64,000 nt of DNA, taken from assembly GCF_048541825.1 (NCBI RefSeq), contig NZ_CP183332.1, positions 620,001 to 684,000 of the forward strand. The letters are read 5' to 3'. The notes under the pieces were generated by a model. The model had not been told where the DNA came from, ran no database searches, and saw only the letters and a program-made list of their open reading frames with translations. Positions 43,228 through 52,405 of the stretch are shown here, one piece after another. This DNA is from Caulobacter sp048541825 (GTDB taxonomy: Bacteria; Pseudomonadota; Alphaproteobacteria; Caulobacterales; Caulobacteraceae). Position 1 is the first letter of the stretch. Each line of letters opens with the position of its first letter. The translations under genes were made by a program, and so were the position numbers.

Positions 43228-44889
43228 GTGGATAGCTTTCTGAGCGCGATACAGAGGTTCGGCGTTGGCCGGCTCGCCGCTCTGATCGGCGTGGGCGCCG
43301 GCGTCGTGGCCATTCTGGTCGCCCTGATCATGTTCATGGGTAAGGAGCCTACCGAGCTCCTGTATTCCAACCTCGACCTGAAGGAAGCCTCGGAAGTCAC
43401 CCAGGCTCTGGATCAGGCCGGTGTGAAGTACGAGACCAAGGGCGATGGCTCGACCATCATGGTGGCGCGCGACAAGGTCGCCTCGGCCCGCCTGCTGGTC
43501 GCCGGCAAGGGTCTGGTGACGTCCGGCTCGGTCGGCTACGAAATTTTCGACAGCAGCAACGCTTTGGGCCAGACCGACTTTGTCCAGCAGCTGAACCGTC
43601 AGCGCGCCCTGCAGGGCGAGCTTGAGCGCACCATCAAGGAGTGGCAGGGCGTCAATTCGGTCCGGGTCCACCTGGTTCTGCCCAAGCGCCAGATCTTTGA
43701 AGAAGACGCCGAGCAACCCTCGGCCGCCGTCACCATCAGCACGGGTGGCCGCGAGCCGTCGGCCGAGATGGTCCGCGCCGTCCAGAACCTGGTCGGCGGC
43801 TCGGTCGCCGGTATGAAGCCGGAAAAGGTCAATGTCATCGACCAGCACGGCAAGACCCTGTCGGCCGCCAGCGACGAAAGCCTGGCCGGTCAGCTGGCCC
43901 AGGATCGCAAGTCCGAGGCCGAGGCCCGCATCGCCAAGACCGTCAAGGACATGATTGAAGGCGTGCTGGGCCCCGGCAAGGTGCGCGTCAATGTCACCGC
44001 TGAGCTCGATCTGAACCGCATTACCGTCCAGGAAGAGAAGTTCGATCCCGAGGGCCAGGTGATCCGTTCGGAAAGCACCAACGAAGCCAACAGCAGCGAA
44101 ACCAAGAACGACGACAATAGCGGCGTTACGGCGGCCCAGAACATCCCGGGCGGCGGCGGCGCCAACGGCTTCCAGCAGCTGGGCTCGCGCACGGGCAATA
44201 ACGAGAGCGTCACCAACTACGAGATCTCCAAATCGGTTCGCACTGAAGTGACCGAGCCCGGCACGATCAAGAAGCTGGCGGTTGCTGTTGCGATCGATGG
44301 CGTCACCGCCCCGGCCGGCAAGGACGGCAAGCCCGGCGCCTATACGCCCCGCACAGAGGAAGAGCGCGCCCAGCTGGAAGATCTGGTCAAGACCGCCATC
44401 GGCTTCGACGCCGCGCGAGGCGACCAGGTCAAGGTGACCAATATCCGCTTCCCGCAGCCTGAGGATCAGGCGCTGGGCAAGGACGGGCTGCTGGCGGCCT
44501 TTGGCAAGAACGATATCATGCGCATCGCTGAACTGGCCGTGCTGGGCATCGTGGCCATCTTGATCCTGCTTTTCGCGGTCCGTCCGTTCGTGAAGAACAT
44601 GATGACTCCCTCACCGCAGCAGGTGACGCTGGGCGCGCCACAGGTCACCCGCATGGTCACCCTGTCGGACGGCTCGACCCAGGAAGTTGTGATGAGCCAG
44701 TCCGGCGAGCCGATGGCCATCGCCGGACCCGGATCTGGACCCGGCGCAGACATCGACCACCGCATCGACATCGCCAAGATCGAGGGTCAGGTGAAGGCCT
44801 CCTCGATCAAGCGGGTCTCCGAGTTCGTCGACAAGCATCCCGATGAGTCGGTCGCCATCCTCCGCACCTGGCTGCATGAGTCGACCTGA
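43228..44889 (+). CDS. fliF: Flagellar MS-ring protein FliF
   Basis: FliF forms the membrane MS ring on which the flagellum is built. The 553-residue protein has a first membrane helix near residues 15-35 (LAALIGVGAGVVAILVALIM), two ring-building motifs (ELLYSNLDLKEASEVTQALD, VRVHLVLPKRQIFEEDAEQP), a second helix near 430-450 (AELAVLGIVAILILLFAVRP), and a C-terminal FliG-binding tail. The start is GTG at 43228. The stop shares its A with the ATG of fliG, so the two are coupled. First gene of the class II operon. Confidence 0.95.
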   Translation: MDSFLSAIQRFGVGRLAALIGVGAGVVAILVALIMFMGKEPTELLYSNLDLKEASEVTQALDQAGVKYETKGDGSTIMVARDKVASARLLVAGKGLVTSGSVGYEIFDSSNALGQTDFVQQLNRQRALQGELERTIKEWQGVNSVRVHLVLPKRQIFEEDAEQPSAAVTISTGGREPSAEMVRAVQNLVGGSVAGMKPEKVNVIDQHGKTLSAASDESLAGQLAQDRKSEAEARIAKTVKDMIEGVLGPGKVRVNVTAELDLNRITVQEEKFDPEGQVIRSESTNEANSSETKNDDNSGVTAAQNIPGGGGANGFQQLGSRTGNNESVTNYEISKSVRTEVTEPGTIKKLAVAVAIDGVTAPAGKDGKPGAYTPRTEEERAQLEDLVKTAIGFDAARGDQVKVTNIRFPQPEDQALGKDGLLAAFGKNDIMRIAELAVLGIVAILILLFAVRPFVKNMMTPSPQQVTLGAPQVTRMVTLSDGSTQEVVMSQSGEPMAIAGPGSGPGADIDHRIDIAKIEGQVKASSIKRVSEFVDKHPDESVAILRTWLHEST

Positions 44890-45911
44890 TGGCCATGAAA
44901 GCGTCCGTCAACGATGTGAGCAAACTGGCCGGGCCGGAAAAGGCCGCGATCGTTTTGCTGTCGCTTGGCGAAGATCACACCCGCATCTGGGAAGCCCTGG
45001 ATGACGAGGAGATCAAGGAAGTCTCTCAGGCCATGGCCGGCCTGGGCACCGTGTCCGCCAGCGTGGTGGAAGAGCTGCTGGTCGAGTTCGTCTCGGGCAT
45101 GAGCTCGACGGGCGCGATCATGGGCTCCTACGAGCAGACCCAGCGCCTGCTGAACTCGTTCATGCCGCCTGAAAAGGTGGACGCCCTGATGGAAGAGATC
45201 CGCGGTCCTGCGGGTCGCACCATGTGGGACAAGCTGGGCAATGTGAACGAGGCGGTTCTCGCCAACTATCTGAAGAACGAATACCCCCAGACCGTCGCCG
45301 TGGTGCTGTCCAAGGTGAAGTCCGACCACGCCGCTCGCGTGCTGTCATCCTTGCCGGAAGACTTCGCCCTGGAATGCGTCACCCGCATGCTGCGAATGGA
45401 GCCGGTGCAGCGCGAGATCCTCGACAAGATCGAGCAGACACTGCGCACCGAGTTCATGTCCAACCTGGCGCGTACCTCCAAGCGCGACAGCCACGAGATG
45501 ATGGCCGAGATCTTCAACAACTTTGACCGCCAGACCGAGGCCCGTTTCATCGCGGCCCTGGAAGAGCGCAACCGTGAGGCCGCCGAGCGCATCCGCGCCC
45601 TGATGTTCGTGTTCGAAGACCTGTCCAAGCTGGATCCGGGCGGCGTCCAGACCCTGCTGCGCGCCACCAGCAAGGAACAGCTGGCCTTGGCCCTGAAGGG
45701 CGCCTCGGACAAGCTGCGCGAGATGTTCTTCTCCAACATGTCGGAACGCGCGTCGAAGATCATGCGCGAGGACATGGAGAGCATGGGCCCGGTGCGTCTG
45801 AAGGACGTCGATCAGGCCCAGGTCGCGATGGTCCAGGTCGCCAAGGACCTGGCCGCCAAGGGCGAGATCATGCTGGCCGGTTCGGGCAGCGACGACGAGC
45901 TGATCTACTAG
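44889..45911 (+). CDS. fliG: Flagellar motor switch protein FliG
   Basis: FliG transmits torque from stator to rotor. The 340-residue protein has the N-terminal FliF-binding domain (AAIVLLSLGEDHTRIWEAL), the middle EHPQ-like region (NEYPQTVAVVLSKVKSDHAA) and the C-terminal torque helix with charged residues (MFVFEDLSKLDPGGVQTLLR, MREDMESMGPVRLKDVDQAQ). Start TGATG overlaps the fliF stop. Confidence 0.96.
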   Translation: MAMKASVNDVSKLAGPEKAAIVLLSLGEDHTRIWEALDDEEIKEVSQAMAGLGTVSASVVEELLVEFVSGMSSTGAIMGSYEQTQRLLNSFMPPEKVDALMEEIRGPAGRTMWDKLGNVNEAVLANYLKNEYPQTVAVVLSKVKSDHAARVLSSLPEDFALECVTRMLRMEPVQREILDKIEQTLRTEFMSNLARTSKRDSHEMMAEIFNNFDRQTEARFIAALEERNREAAERIRALMFVFEDLSKLDPGGVQTLLRATSKEQLALALKGASDKLREMFFSNMSERASKIMREDMESMGPVRLKDVDQAQVAMVQVAKDLAAKGEIMLAGSGSDDELIY

Positions 45912-45924
45912 GGGAGATGGCAGC

Positions 45925-46575
45925 ATGAACGACATCCCCCACAAGCGTTTCGCCTTCGACACCGTGTTCGATGATCGCGGCGGCATGCGCGAGCCTCCGG
46001 CCCGGCCCAAGCGCAGCTTCACGCCTGAGGACGTCGAGGCCGCCAAGGCCGAGGCCTTTGCGCAGGGCGAACGCTCGGCTGTGGCGCGTGCCGAGCAGCA
46101 CGCCGCCAACGCCCTGAACGAGATCGCCGGCGCTGTGCGCGACGCGTTTTCGACCCTCGCCGCCGTGGCCCACGAGCATCGCTCGGGCTCGGCTTTGCTG
46201 GCCCTGGCGGTGGGTCGCAAGATCGCCGACGCCGCCCTGCAGCGCTTTCCCGAAGCGCCGGCCAGCGCGGCCTTGGTGGCCCTGGCCCGCGAGGTTGAGG
46301 CCCAGCCCCGCATCATCGTTCGGGTGTCGGCGGATCTGGTCGATCGCACTCAGGCAGCGCTCGACGAGACCGCTCATGCGATCGGCTTTCCGGGCCAGAT
46401 CGCGGCCCGCGCCGACAGCAACATGCCTCCCGCCGCCTTCACCTTCGACTGGGGTGACGGCCGGGCGTCCTTTGATCCCGACGAGGCGACGCAACGCGTC
46501 GCCGACGCCCTCGAAGCGGCCATCGCCGCCGAGGGACTTCACGCTGAACCCCTGCTTCCCGCTAGCGAAAGCTGA
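45925..46575 (+). CDS. FliH-type flagellar export regulator (FlbE)
   Basis: A 216-residue protein at the position of flbE/fliH in the Caulobacter fliF operon. It opens IPHKRFAFDTVFDDRGG, has a charged helical region (PEDVEAAKAEAFAQGERSAV), and a C-terminal domain in which DNMPPAAFTFDWGDG-like sequence (ADSNMPPAAFTFDWGDGRAS) matches the FliH tail. FliH controls the FliI ATPase of flagellar export. In C. crescentus FlbE has additionally been linked to cell-cycle signalling. GGGGAG precedes the ATG. Confidence 0.8.
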   Translation: MNDIPHKRFAFDTVFDDRGGMREPPARPKRSFTPEDVEAAKAEAFAQGERSAVARAEQHAANALNEIAGAVRDAFSTLAAVAHEHRSGSALLALAVGRKIADAALQRFPEAPASAALVALAREVEAQPRIIVRVSADLVDRTQAALDETAHAIGFPGQIAARADSNMPPAAFTFDWGDGRASFDPDEATQRVADALEAAIAAEGLHAEPLLPASES

Positions 46576-46580
46576 CTGCC

Positions 46581-46916
46581 ATGGCCGAAGACAATCTCAC
46601 GCTCGACGAGTTCGGGGGCCAGATGCTGGCTTCGGAGATGCCCGTCGAAATGAGCGACAAGATCGCTTCCGACCTGGCGCCGGTGTTCGATGTTCCCGTC
46701 AATATCTCGGCGGTTCTCGGGCGCGCCCATATGTCTGTCGCCCAGCTGCTGCAGCTGACCCAGGGCAGCATCCTGGAGCTGGACCGCAAGGTCGGCGAGG
46801 CGATCGACATCTATGTGAACAACCGGCTGGTGGCCCGGGGCGAGGTGGTCGTCGTCGACGAACGCCTGGGCGTGACCATGACGGAAATCATCAAGGACGG
46901 CGACGCGGCGGGCTGA
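46581..46916 (+). CDS. fliN: Flagellar motor switch protein FliN
   Basis: FliN forms the lower C-ring and docks export components. The 111-residue protein consists of a short acidic N-terminus and one SpoA domain (VFDVPVNISAVLGRAHMSVA, GSILELDRKVGEAIDIYVNN, ARGEVVVVDERLGVTMTEII). Length and motif are typical. It lies 5 bp after fliH and 27 bp before flbD. Confidence 0.95.
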   Translation: MAEDNLTLDEFGGQMLASEMPVEMSDKIASDLAPVFDVPVNISAVLGRAHMSVAQLLQLTQGSILELDRKVGEAIDIYVNNRLVARGEVVVVDERLGVTMTEIIKDGDAAG

Positions 46917-46943
46917 GCCTGAAGCGTCAAGGAGGACAAGATC

Positions 46944-48311
46944 ATGCGGCTTCTCGTCGTTGGTAAACTGAACGGACAGCTCTCCGTCGCCGTGAAAATG
47001 GCGATGAACACGGGCGCCAAGGTCTCGCATGTCGAGACGATCGAGCAGGCGACCCACGCCCTGCGTGCAGGCCAGGGGGCCGACCTGCTGATGGTCGACT
47101 ACTCGCTGGATATCGCGGGCCTGATCGCGGCCAACGAATCCGAGCGGATCCGGGTGCCGGTCGTGGCCTGCGGGGTCGACGCCGATCCGATGCGCGCCGC
47201 CGCCGCGATCAAGGCCGGGGCCAAGGAATTCATTCCCCTGCCGCCGGACGCCGAATTGATCGCCGCCGTCCTGGCCGCCGTCACCGATGACGAGCGCCCG
47301 ATGATCGTCCGCGATCCGTCGATGGAGAACGTCATCCGCCTGGCCGACCAGGTCGCGCCGTCCGACGCCTCGATCCTGATCACCGGCGAAAGCGGCTCGG
47401 GCAAGGAGGTGATGGCCCGTTACCTCCACAGCAAGTCGCGCCGCGCCAAGGCGCCGTTCATCAGCGTCAACTGCGCCGCCATCCCCGAGAACCTGCTGGA
47501 AAGCGAGCTGTTCGGCCACGAGAAGGGCGCCTTTACCGGCGCCATGGCCCGCCGCATCGGCAAGTTCGAGGAAGCCAACGGCGGCACCCTGCTGCTGGAC
47601 GAAATCAGCGAGATGGACACCCGTCTGCAGGCCAAGCTGCTGCGCGCCATCCAGGAGCGCGAGATCGACCGTGTCGGCGGTTCAAAGCCGGTCAAGGTCG
47701 ATATCCGCATCCTCGCCACCTCCAACCGCGACCTGACCGCTGCGGTGAAGGACGGCACGTTCCGCGAGGACCTGCTTTACCGCCTCAACGTCGTGAACCT
47801 GCGCCTGCCGCCGCTGCGCGAGCGCCCCGCCGACGTGATGAGCCTGTGCGAGTTCTTCATCAAAAAGTACTCGGCCGCCAACGGCGTTGCTGAAAAGCCG
47901 ATCTCGGCCGAGGCCAAGCGCCGTCTGATCGGCCACCGCTGGCCGGGCAACGTGCGCGAGCTGGAAAACGCCATGCACCGCGCGGTGCTGTTGTCGCCTG
48001 GCTCGGAGATTGAAGAGTTCGCCATCCGCCTGCCGGACGGTCAACCCATGGCCCCCAACCCAGAGGCCGCCGTCGCGCGCGGCGCTCAGATGGCTGCCGA
48101 CGCCATCTCGCGCGCCTTCGTGGGCTCCACGGTGGCCGAGGTCGAGCAGCATCTGATCATCGACACCCTGGAGCACTGCCTGGGCAACCGCACCCACGCC
48201 GCCAATATCCTGGGCATCTCGATCCGGACCCTGCGCAACAAGCTCAAGGAATATGGCGACGCCGGCATTTCGGTGCCGCCGCCGCAGGGCGGGATGACCC
48301 ACGCGGCGTAA
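46944..48311 (+). CDS. flbD: Sigma54-dependent flagellar transcription factor FlbD
   Basis: FlbD activates sigma54 promoters of late flagellar genes and represses fliF in C. crescentus. The 455-residue protein has a receiver-like N-terminal domain (1-115, aspartate in MVDYS at 52 but otherwise atypical), an AAA+ domain with Walker A GESGSGKE (148-155), the sigma54-contact loop GAFTGA (195-200), and RWPGNVREL-type sequence near 335, then a Fis-type helix-turn-helix (NRTHAANILGISIRTLRNKL). AAGGAGG precedes the ATG. Its ftr-like targets lie about 9 kb upstream, between flgK and fliK. Confidence 0.95.
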   Translation: MRLLVVGKLNGQLSVAVKMAMNTGAKVSHVETIEQATHALRAGQGADLLMVDYSLDIAGLIAANESERIRVPVVACGVDADPMRAAAAIKAGAKEFIPLPPDAELIAAVLAAVTDDERPMIVRDPSMENVIRLADQVAPSDASILITGESGSGKEVMARYLHSKSRRAKAPFISVNCAAIPENLLESELFGHEKGAFTGAMARRIGKFEEANGGTLLLDEISEMDTRLQAKLLRAIQEREIDRVGGSKPVKVDIRILATSNRDLTAAVKDGTFREDLLYRLNVVNLRLPPLRERPADVMSLCEFFIKKYSAANGVAEKPISAEAKRRLIGHRWPGNVRELENAMHRAVLLSPGSEIEEFAIRLPDGQPMAPNPEAAVARGAQMAADAISRAFVGSTVAEVEQHLIIDTLEHCLGNRTHAANILGISIRTLRNKLKEYGDAGISVPPPQGGMTHAA

Positions 48312-48476
48312 TTCACCACTCGCCCCCTCCGCGCTTCATCTTTCGCCCATGGGGGCGGGGACGGCTGCGAAGCAGCCCGGAGGGGCAAGTCGCTTCACGG
48401 CGATCGCTCAATGACCTGGCGACCCCGCGCAAATCGCTTCAAGCGCTTGGGCTGCCCTATAGGAACGATGCACTGA

Positions 48477-50579
48477 ATGGCCGACGCCGCCCTGCCCAAG
48501 ACCGCATCCGCCATGCCCAGCGCCAGTTCGCTGTGGGCGGGGATCCTGCGCGGCGAAATGGGCCTGGCGGTCGGCGTCGTTGGCATCATCGTCCTGCTGA
48601 TTCTGCCGGTCCCGCCGATGTTGCTGGACCTGCTGCTGGCGGTCTCGCTGACCGGTTCGGTCCTGATCCTGATGACGGCGGTTCTGATCAAGAAGCCGCT
48701 GGAATTCACCTCGTTTCCGACCGTCCTGCTGGTGGCGACCCTCTATCGCCTTGGTCTGAACATCGCCTCCACGCGCTTGATCCTGGGCCATGGCCACGAA
48801 GGCGCACACGGCGCCGGCGCGGTCATTGAGGCGTTCGGTAACCTGATGATGCAGGGCAACTTCGTCATCGGGGTGATCGTCTTCATCATCCTGGTGGTGG
48901 TGAACTTCATGGTCGTCACCAAGGGTTCGGGCCGGATCGCCGAAGTCGCGGCCCGCTTCACCCTGGACGCCATGCCCGGCAAGCAGATGGCCATCGACGC
49001 CGACCTTTCGACCGGCCTGATCGACCAGGAGACCGCCAAGCAGCGCCGCAAGGACCTGGAGCAGGAATCGACCTTCTTCGGCGCCATGGACGGCGCGTCG
49101 AAGTTCGTGAAGGGCGACGCTGTCGCCGGCCTGATCATCACCGCCATCAATATCATCGGCGGCATCCTGATCGGGGTTATCCAGCACAAGATCCCGATCG
49201 GCGAGGCCTCGGCCACCTATACGCTGATGACCATCGGCGATGGTCTGGTCAGCCAGATTCCGGCCCTGATCATTTCGATCGCGGCAGGCATGGTCGTCTC
49301 CAAGGCCGGCGTCGAGGGCTCGGCCAACGCCGCCCTGACCAAGCAGCTGTCGATGAACCCCGTGGCGCTGGGCATGGTCTCCGCGTCGTCGGGCGTCATG
49401 GCCCTGATCCCCGGCATGCCGATCATTCCCTTCGCGGCGCTGTCGCTGGGCGCGGGCTTCCTGGCCTATCGCCGCTCGATGACCGCCAAGCTGCCCCCGC
49501 CCATCGACCCGGCCCTGGCCGAGGCGGTCGCGGGTGAGCCGGAGGAGGAGCCGATCAGCGCTTCCCTGGCCATCGACGACGTCAAGATCGAGCTGGGCTA
49601 TGGCCTGCTGACCCTGATCAACGACCTGGACGGCCGCCGCCTGACCGACCAGATCCGCGCCCTGCGCAAGACCCTGGCTACCGAGTTTGGCTTCGTGATG
49701 CCGCCGGTGCGCATCCTCGACAACATGCGCCTGGCCAACCAGGGCTATGCGATCCGCATCAAGGAGATGGAAGCCGGCGCCGGCGAGGTTCGCCTCGGCA
49801 TGCTGATGGCCATGGACCCGCGCGGCGGCCAGGTCGAACTGCCCGGCGAGCATGTGCGCGAGCCGGCCTTTGGCCTGCCGGCCACCTGGGTCGCCGACGA
49901 CCTGCGCGAGGAAGCCACCTTCCGCGGCTATACCATCGTCGATCCGGCCACCGTGCTGACCACGCACCTGACCGAGATCCTCAAGGAGAACATGGCCGAC
50001 CTGCTGTCCTATTCGGAAGTGCAGAAGCTGCTGAAGGACCTGCCGGAAGGCCAGAAGAAGCTGGTCGACGACCTGATCCCAAGCGTGGCCACGGCCACCA
50101 CCGTGCAGCGCGTGCTGCAGGCTCTGCTCAAGGAGCGGGTCTCGATCCGCGACCTGCCGCAGATCCTGGAAGGCATCGGCGAGGCCGCGCCGCACACCAG
50201 CTCGGTCACCCAGCTGGTGGAACAGGTCCGCGCCCGTCTGGCCCGCCAGCTGTGCTGGGCCAATCGCGGCGACGACGGCGCCCTGCCGATCATCACCCTC
50301 TCGGCCGAGTGGGAACAGGCCTTCGCCGAATCCCTGGTCGGGCCCGGCGACGACAAGCAGCTGGCCCTGGCGCCGTCGCGTCTGCAGGAGTTCATCCGGG
50401 GGGTTCGCGAGGCCTTCGAGCGCGCCGCTCTGCAGGGCGAGGCCGCTGTTCTGCTGACCAGTCCCGGCGTGCGCCCCTATGTCCGTTCGATCATCGAGCG
50501 TTTCCGGGGGCAGACCGTGGTGATGAGCCAGAACGAGATCCATCCGCGGGCGCGATTGAAGACCGTCGGCATGGTCTGA
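48477..50579 (+). CDS. flhA: Flagellar export gate protein FlhA
   Basis: FlhA is the main membrane component of the flagellar type III export gate. The 700-residue protein has about eight helices in the first 330 residues (VVGIIVLLILPVPPMLLDLL, VLILMTAVLIKKPLEFTSFP, the conserved loop FVVVTKGSGRIAEVAARFTLDAMPGKQ region), and a cytoplasmic chaperone-docking domain from about 350 to the end. It is the last gene of the fliF operon, 165 bp after flbD. Confidence 0.96.
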   Translation: MADAALPKTASAMPSASSLWAGILRGEMGLAVGVVGIIVLLILPVPPMLLDLLLAVSLTGSVLILMTAVLIKKPLEFTSFPTVLLVATLYRLGLNIASTRLILGHGHEGAHGAGAVIEAFGNLMMQGNFVIGVIVFIILVVVNFMVVTKGSGRIAEVAARFTLDAMPGKQMAIDADLSTGLIDQETAKQRRKDLEQESTFFGAMDGASKFVKGDAVAGLIITAINIIGGILIGVIQHKIPIGEASATYTLMTIGDGLVSQIPALIISIAAGMVVSKAGVEGSANAALTKQLSMNPVALGMVSASSGVMALIPGMPIIPFAALSLGAGFLAYRRSMTAKLPPPIDPALAEAVAGEPEEEPISASLAIDDVKIELGYGLLTLINDLDGRRLTDQIRALRKTLATEFGFVMPPVRILDNMRLANQGYAIRIKEMEAGAGEVRLGMLMAMDPRGGQVELPGEHVREPAFGLPATWVADDLREEATFRGYTIVDPATVLTTHLTEILKENMADLLSYSEVQKLLKDLPEGQKKLVDDLIPSVATATTVQRVLQALLKERVSIRDLPQILEGIGEAAPHTSSVTQLVEQVRARLARQLCWANRGDDGALPIITLSAEWEQAFAESLVGPGDDKQLALAPSRLQEFIRGVREAFERAALQGEAAVLLTSPGVRPYVRSIIERFRGQTVVMSQNEIHPRARLKTVGMV

Positions 50580-50697
50580 CGGCGCGCCGGCGACCCGTCC
50601 TGACAGCCTGCAGTGTCGGGCGCCGATCGGAACCGCAGCCGTGCGGTGACGTTAGTTTTCCCGGGCAGGGGCAGACCGACACCGACGGAGCTTTCAC

Positions 50698-51207
50698 ATG
50701 CACAGCCGAAAAATCGCTTTCTTCGCCGCCGCCGCGACCCTGACTTTCGCCGGCGCGGCCTCCGCTCAAAGCACCATGGCCACGCCGACGCCGGGTCAAC
50801 AGAAGCCGCAAGCGGCTTCGCCGGCGGCGGCTCCGGCCCTGCCCGCCACCACGCCGACTCCGCCCGCTTTGCAAACGCCGGCCGACATGAGCAGCACGAC
50901 AACCACCACGACGACCGCCACCTCGCCGGCGCAGCCCAGCGCCGACACCAGCGCCGCGCCCGCCTCAGCAACGGTCACCAGCGACTTCAAGGTCGGGACC
51001 GAGGTCAAGGACCCGGCCGGCGTGTCGGTCGGCACGATTTCAGGCGCCAGCGCCGCTGCCGATGGCTCGGTCAATGTGGTGATCACCAACGGGGGCGTGA
51101 AGTTTGCCCTGCCCAGCGCCAGTCTGTCTTCCAACGCGGGCGCCCTGACGACCACGGCGACCAAGGCCCAGATCGACGCGACTCTGGCCGGCGCCAAGCC
51201 CCAGTAA
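50698..51207 (+). CDS. Secreted Ala/Thr-rich protein with PRC-barrel-like C-terminal domain
   Basis: A 169-residue protein with a clear signal peptide (KIAFFAAAATLTFAGAASAQ). A low-complexity region (residues about 25-95) rich in proline, alanine and threonine, with eight consecutive threonines, follows. The last 70 residues (FKVGTEVKDPAGVSVGTISG, NGGVKFALPSASLS) resemble a PRC-barrel fold. Likely periplasmic. No function can be assigned. GGAGC precedes the ATG. A strong hairpin follows the stop. Confidence 0.65.
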   Translation: MHSRKIAFFAAAATLTFAGAASAQSTMATPTPGQQKPQAASPAAAPALPATTPTPPALQTPADMSSTTTTTTTATSPAQPSADTSAAPASATVTSDFKVGTEVKDPAGVSVGTISGASAAADGSVNVVITNGGVKFALPSASLSSNAGALTTTATKAQIDATLAGAKPQ

Positions 51208-51231
51208 AGGCTTCTTCCTTCTGAAGCTCTG

Positions 51232-51256
51232 GCCCGCTCGGCATTGCCGAGCGGGC
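51232..51256 (+). terminator. Stem-loop after the PRC-like gene
   Basis: GCCCGCTCGGC (51232-51242) pairs perfectly with 51246-51256, loop ATT, 25 bp after the stop. It is followed by TTCG only, so it is probably a terminator-like or 3'-protecting hairpin. Confidence 0.6.
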
Positions 51257-51316
51257 TTCGCGCTGCTAGCGATGCGCCAAGACGGCGGTTTTGTCGCCGA
51301 TTTCGGGTCTGTTCGT

Positions 51317-51703
51317 ATGCCTCCGGCCAACAAGACAAAATCCAGCAGCGCCATCTTCTGGGACCTCCTGACCTTCGATCGGCTGGTGACAGGTCCGGTG
51401 ATCCACCTGATCTATTGGGCCGGCCTTGGCGTGGTGGCCCTGTTCGCCTTTTCTGTCGTCGGCGCCGCCGTGGGCTTGGCGCTCAAGGAGCCCGGCATCG
51501 GCTCGCTGCTTCTGGCCTTTCCGGTTTTGATCGCGGGTCTGCTGGTCGCCGGCGCGATGGTGCTGCTCTGGCGCGCCTTCTGCGAGTTTTATGTGGCGAT
51601 CTTCCGGATCAGCGAAGACCTGCGCGCCCTGCGCCAGACCAGCGACGCCGACCACGCCTTGATTCGGGCCCGTCCTCCGCGTGAGACGTCGTCCTCCGAC
51701 TGA
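51317..51703 (+). CDS. DUF4282-like two-helix membrane protein
   Basis: About 128 residues. FWDLLTFDRLVTGPVIHLIY at the start, two hydrophobic helices (LGVVALFAFSVVGAAVGLAL, LLAFPVLIAGLLVAGAMVLL) and RAFCEFYVAIFRISEDL after the second helix match the DUF4282 pattern. ATG 51317 begins the likely family sequence. An in-frame ATG at 51272 would add 15 residues. Function unknown. Four bases separate its stop from the next gene. Confidence 0.65.
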   Translation: MPPANKTKSSSAIFWDLLTFDRLVTGPVIHLIYWAGLGVVALFAFSVVGAAVGLALKEPGIGSLLLAFPVLIAGLLVAGAMVLLWRAFCEFYVAIFRISEDLRALRQTSDADHALIRARPPRETSSSD

Positions 51704-51707
51704 CGGC

Positions 51708-51989
51708 ATGCCTCAGGTTCTGATCATCCATGACGTGGCCGACTATCCGGCCTGGAAGACCGTGTTCGACAACGCCGCCGACATCCGGCGCGAGGCCGGG
51801 GAACGCAGCTATCAGGTTCTGAAATACGATAGCGACCCCAATCGGATCGTGCATTTTTCGACCTGGACCTCCCACGACGACGCGCGCCGCTTCTTCGAGT
51901 CGCCGCGCCTGGTAGAGATCCGCCGCCTGGCCGGCGTGAAGACTCCCGAGTTCATCTATCTTGACGAACTGGAAGCCGGCGTCCTTTAG
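51708..51989 (+). CDS. Small ABM/dimeric alpha-beta-barrel-like protein
   Basis: A 93-residue protein (MPQVLIIHDVADYPAWKTVF, then SYQVLKYDSDPNRIVHFSTW, DDARRFFESPRLVEIRRLAG) with the beta-alpha-beta-beta pattern of antibiotic-biosynthesis-monooxygenase-type dimeric barrels. ATG 51708 is four bases past the previous stop and may depend on translational coupling, since no ribosome-binding site is clear. Its stop overlaps the convergent fliJ stop by 4 bp. No substrate is implied. Confidence 0.65.
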   Translation: MPQVLIIHDVADYPAWKTVFDNAADIRREAGERSYQVLKYDSDPNRIVHFSTWTSHDDARRFFESPRLVEIRRLAGVKTPEFIYLDELEAGVL

Positions 51990-52405
51990 CGACCCGCAAC
52001 CGCCTTGCGGCGCAGGCCCAGCTCATCCAGCTGGGCGTTCTCGAACGCGCTCATCTTCTTGCGCTCCAGAACCTTGGCCGCTTCAGCCACGTGCTCGTAC
52101 TTCTTCAGCGCCTCGAAGGCGAAGGATAGTGCGTCGCGGGCGCCCTGTTCCTCGATCTGGCACTGCTCGATCTGCAGCATCATGGTGGAGCGCTTGCGCT
52201 TGGAGCCCTCGCGATAGCTGGTCATCATCCAGGCCGCTTCGCTGCAGGTTTCCGCCTGCTTGGCTTCGGCTTCAGCTTCCGCGTCCAGCATGGCCACGCG
52301 CAGTTCGGCGGCCATGCGGCGCTCGACAATGTCGGCCAGTCGTTTCTGCAGGGTCTCGACCTCGTGGGTCGAGATCCGGATCAGGGATGCGGCCCACTTG
52401 GTCAT
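51986..52405 (-). CDS. fliJ: Flagellar export chaperone FliJ
   Basis: FliJ is a coiled-coil protein that works with the FliI ATPase in flagellar export. The 139-residue product is almost wholly helical and charged (TLQKRLADIVERRMAAELRV, FAFEALKKYEHVAEAAKVLE). It overlaps the fliI stop by 4 bp, the conserved fliI-fliJ coupling. Confidence 0.88.
   Translation of the reverse strand: MTKWAASLIRISTHEVETLQKRLADIVERRMAAELRVAMLDAEAEAEAKQAETCSEAAWMMTSYREGSKRKRSTMMLQIEQCQIEEQGARDALSFAFEALKKYEHVAEAAKVLERKKMSAFENAQLDELGLRRKAVAGR

Noticed and set aside
48408..50543. 711-codon frame antisense to flhA
   Set aside because: Complement of the flhA codons, extremely rich in His, Gln, Asp and Gly. No domain.
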